5,846 nt of DNA from JBEGQX01 sp041180805 (GTDB taxonomy: Bacteria > Planctomycetota > Planctomycetia > Gemmatales > Gemmataceae): the NCBI GenBank assembly GCA_041180805.1, contig JBEGQX010000167.1, forward strand, positions 1 to 5,846. The letters are read 5' to 3'. The translations under genes and the position numbers were made by a program. This document shows, piece after piece, positions 5,505 through 5,846 of this stretch (its first letter is position 1; the number at the start of each line of letters is the position of its first letter). A model generated the notes under the pieces. It had not been told where the DNA came from, searched no databases, and saw only the letters and a program-made list of their open reading frames with translations.

Positions 5505-5846
5505 TCAATCCTGCAACCGGAACAATTTGCGAATGGCATCCAAAAGGGACTGATGTGTATTTGCCTCTCGCTTTATTTCTTCAGCAAGTGCGCTGATGGG
5601 ACCGTGCAAAAACTGGTTTTGAAGCAAACGGAAAGCGCCTTCTATGTATTGTTTGTCAGCGTCATCAAGCTTACCGTTCAATCTTGATAGCAAATTATCA
5701 ACAATGAGCTTTCTTTTGTTTTCAAACTCCTGATTGAGCTTGGCTATGACAGGGCCGTTCTTTCTCCGCGCCCAATCAGAAATAAATTTTCCGGTTTCGT
5801 TAGCAACAATAGACTCCGCCTGAGGAATATGACGCGTTCTTTCCTT
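5505..5846 (-). CDS. hemA: Glutamyl-tRNA reductase, C-terminal part (gene runs off the right edge)
   Basis: The frame is open from the window edge to a TGA at 5507-5505, giving the last 113 residues with the start outside the window. Glutamyl-tRNA reductase turns Glu-tRNA(Glu) into glutamate-1-semialdehyde with NADPH, the first committed step of the C5 route to tetrapyrroles. What is visible is the helical dimerisation domain (Pfam PF00745 type): RHIPQAESIVANETGKFISDW (split pattern at 5-25, with P-x-A-E-x-I-V), GPVIAKLNQE (31-40), then DADKQYIEGAFRLLQNQFLHGPI (62-84). The pairing of a P-x-I-x-x-L segment with a late L-x-x-x-x-LHGPI/LHAPT segment is characteristic of the family. The end LLDAIRKLFRLQD is a tail that I recall from planctomycetal members. 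The catalytic cysteine and NADPH domain lie outside the window, so activity cannot be judged. Any start at 5693 would be internal. It lies 11 bases before the epimerase ATG and probably heads that operon. Confidence 0.88.
   Translation of the reverse strand, partial: KERTRHIPQAESIVANETGKFISDWARRKNGPVIAKLNQEFENKRKLIVDNLLSRLNGKLDDADKQYIEGAFRLLQNQFLHGPISALAEEIKREANTHQSLLDAIRKLFRLQD

Noticed and set aside
5373..5687. 104-codon plus-strand ORF
   Set aside because: It is antisense to the hemA end and the epimerase start, both of which have convincing family motifs.
1..5846. Mobile element, CRISPR array, tRNA or riboswitch
   Set aside because: No terminal inverted repeats, transposase motifs, regularly spaced repeats, cloverleaf-like segments or long structured leaders were seen on either strand.

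Overview
The window is a compact, ordinary-looking bacterial chromosome segment with six recognisable genes or gene fragments plus one small novel-looking ORF. By eye the base composition is clearly below 50% G+C. The best lineage guess is Planctomycetota, probably near the Gemmata group. This rests on three things recalled from family knowledge and not searched: the basic N-terminal extension of RsgA with its 'KKIRVEFRKNRSK' start, the C-terminal sequence of the glutamyl-tRNA reductase, and a two-helix membrane protein with a 'RYLGHPVEFVE' signature like planctomycetal MotA/TolQ/ExbB proteins. The low G+C would be atypical for cultured Gemmata relatives, so the placement is tentative.

Layout on the minus strand, reading from the right edge. 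The 3' end of hemA (glutamyl-tRNA reductase, first step of C5 tetrapyrrole synthesis) enters at the right edge. It is followed almost without a gap by an NAD-dependent nucleotide-sugar epimerase/dehydratase and a one-chain class I [4Fe-4S] fumarase. These three look co-transcribed (gaps of about 11 and 13 bases). The fumarase ends nine bases from the end of a short plus-strand ORF (2754-2963) whose C-terminal half looks like a ribbon-helix-helix DNA-binding protein. That is the only plus-strand gene. A 211-base intergenic region with two short inverted repeats and a candidate extended -10 promoter separates it from the divergent rsgA (ribosome-assembly GTPase). rsgA is followed by psuG (pseudouridine-5'-phosphate glycosidase) in a near-overlapping pair, then after a 105-base gap by the 5' part of the membrane protein gene, which runs off the left edge.

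Functionally the genes are housekeeping: haem synthesis, TCA cycle, sugar-nucleotide metabolism, 30S subunit maturation and modified-nucleotide salvage. rsgA-psuG is the only pair with a plausible shared theme (rRNA maturation and turnover). I see no insertion sequence, CRISPR array, tRNA, rRNA, toxin-antitoxin pair or phage gene. I do not see a clear undescribed system; the small RHH-like ORF with its flanking inverted repeats, and the rsgA-psuG coupling, deserve the second look.
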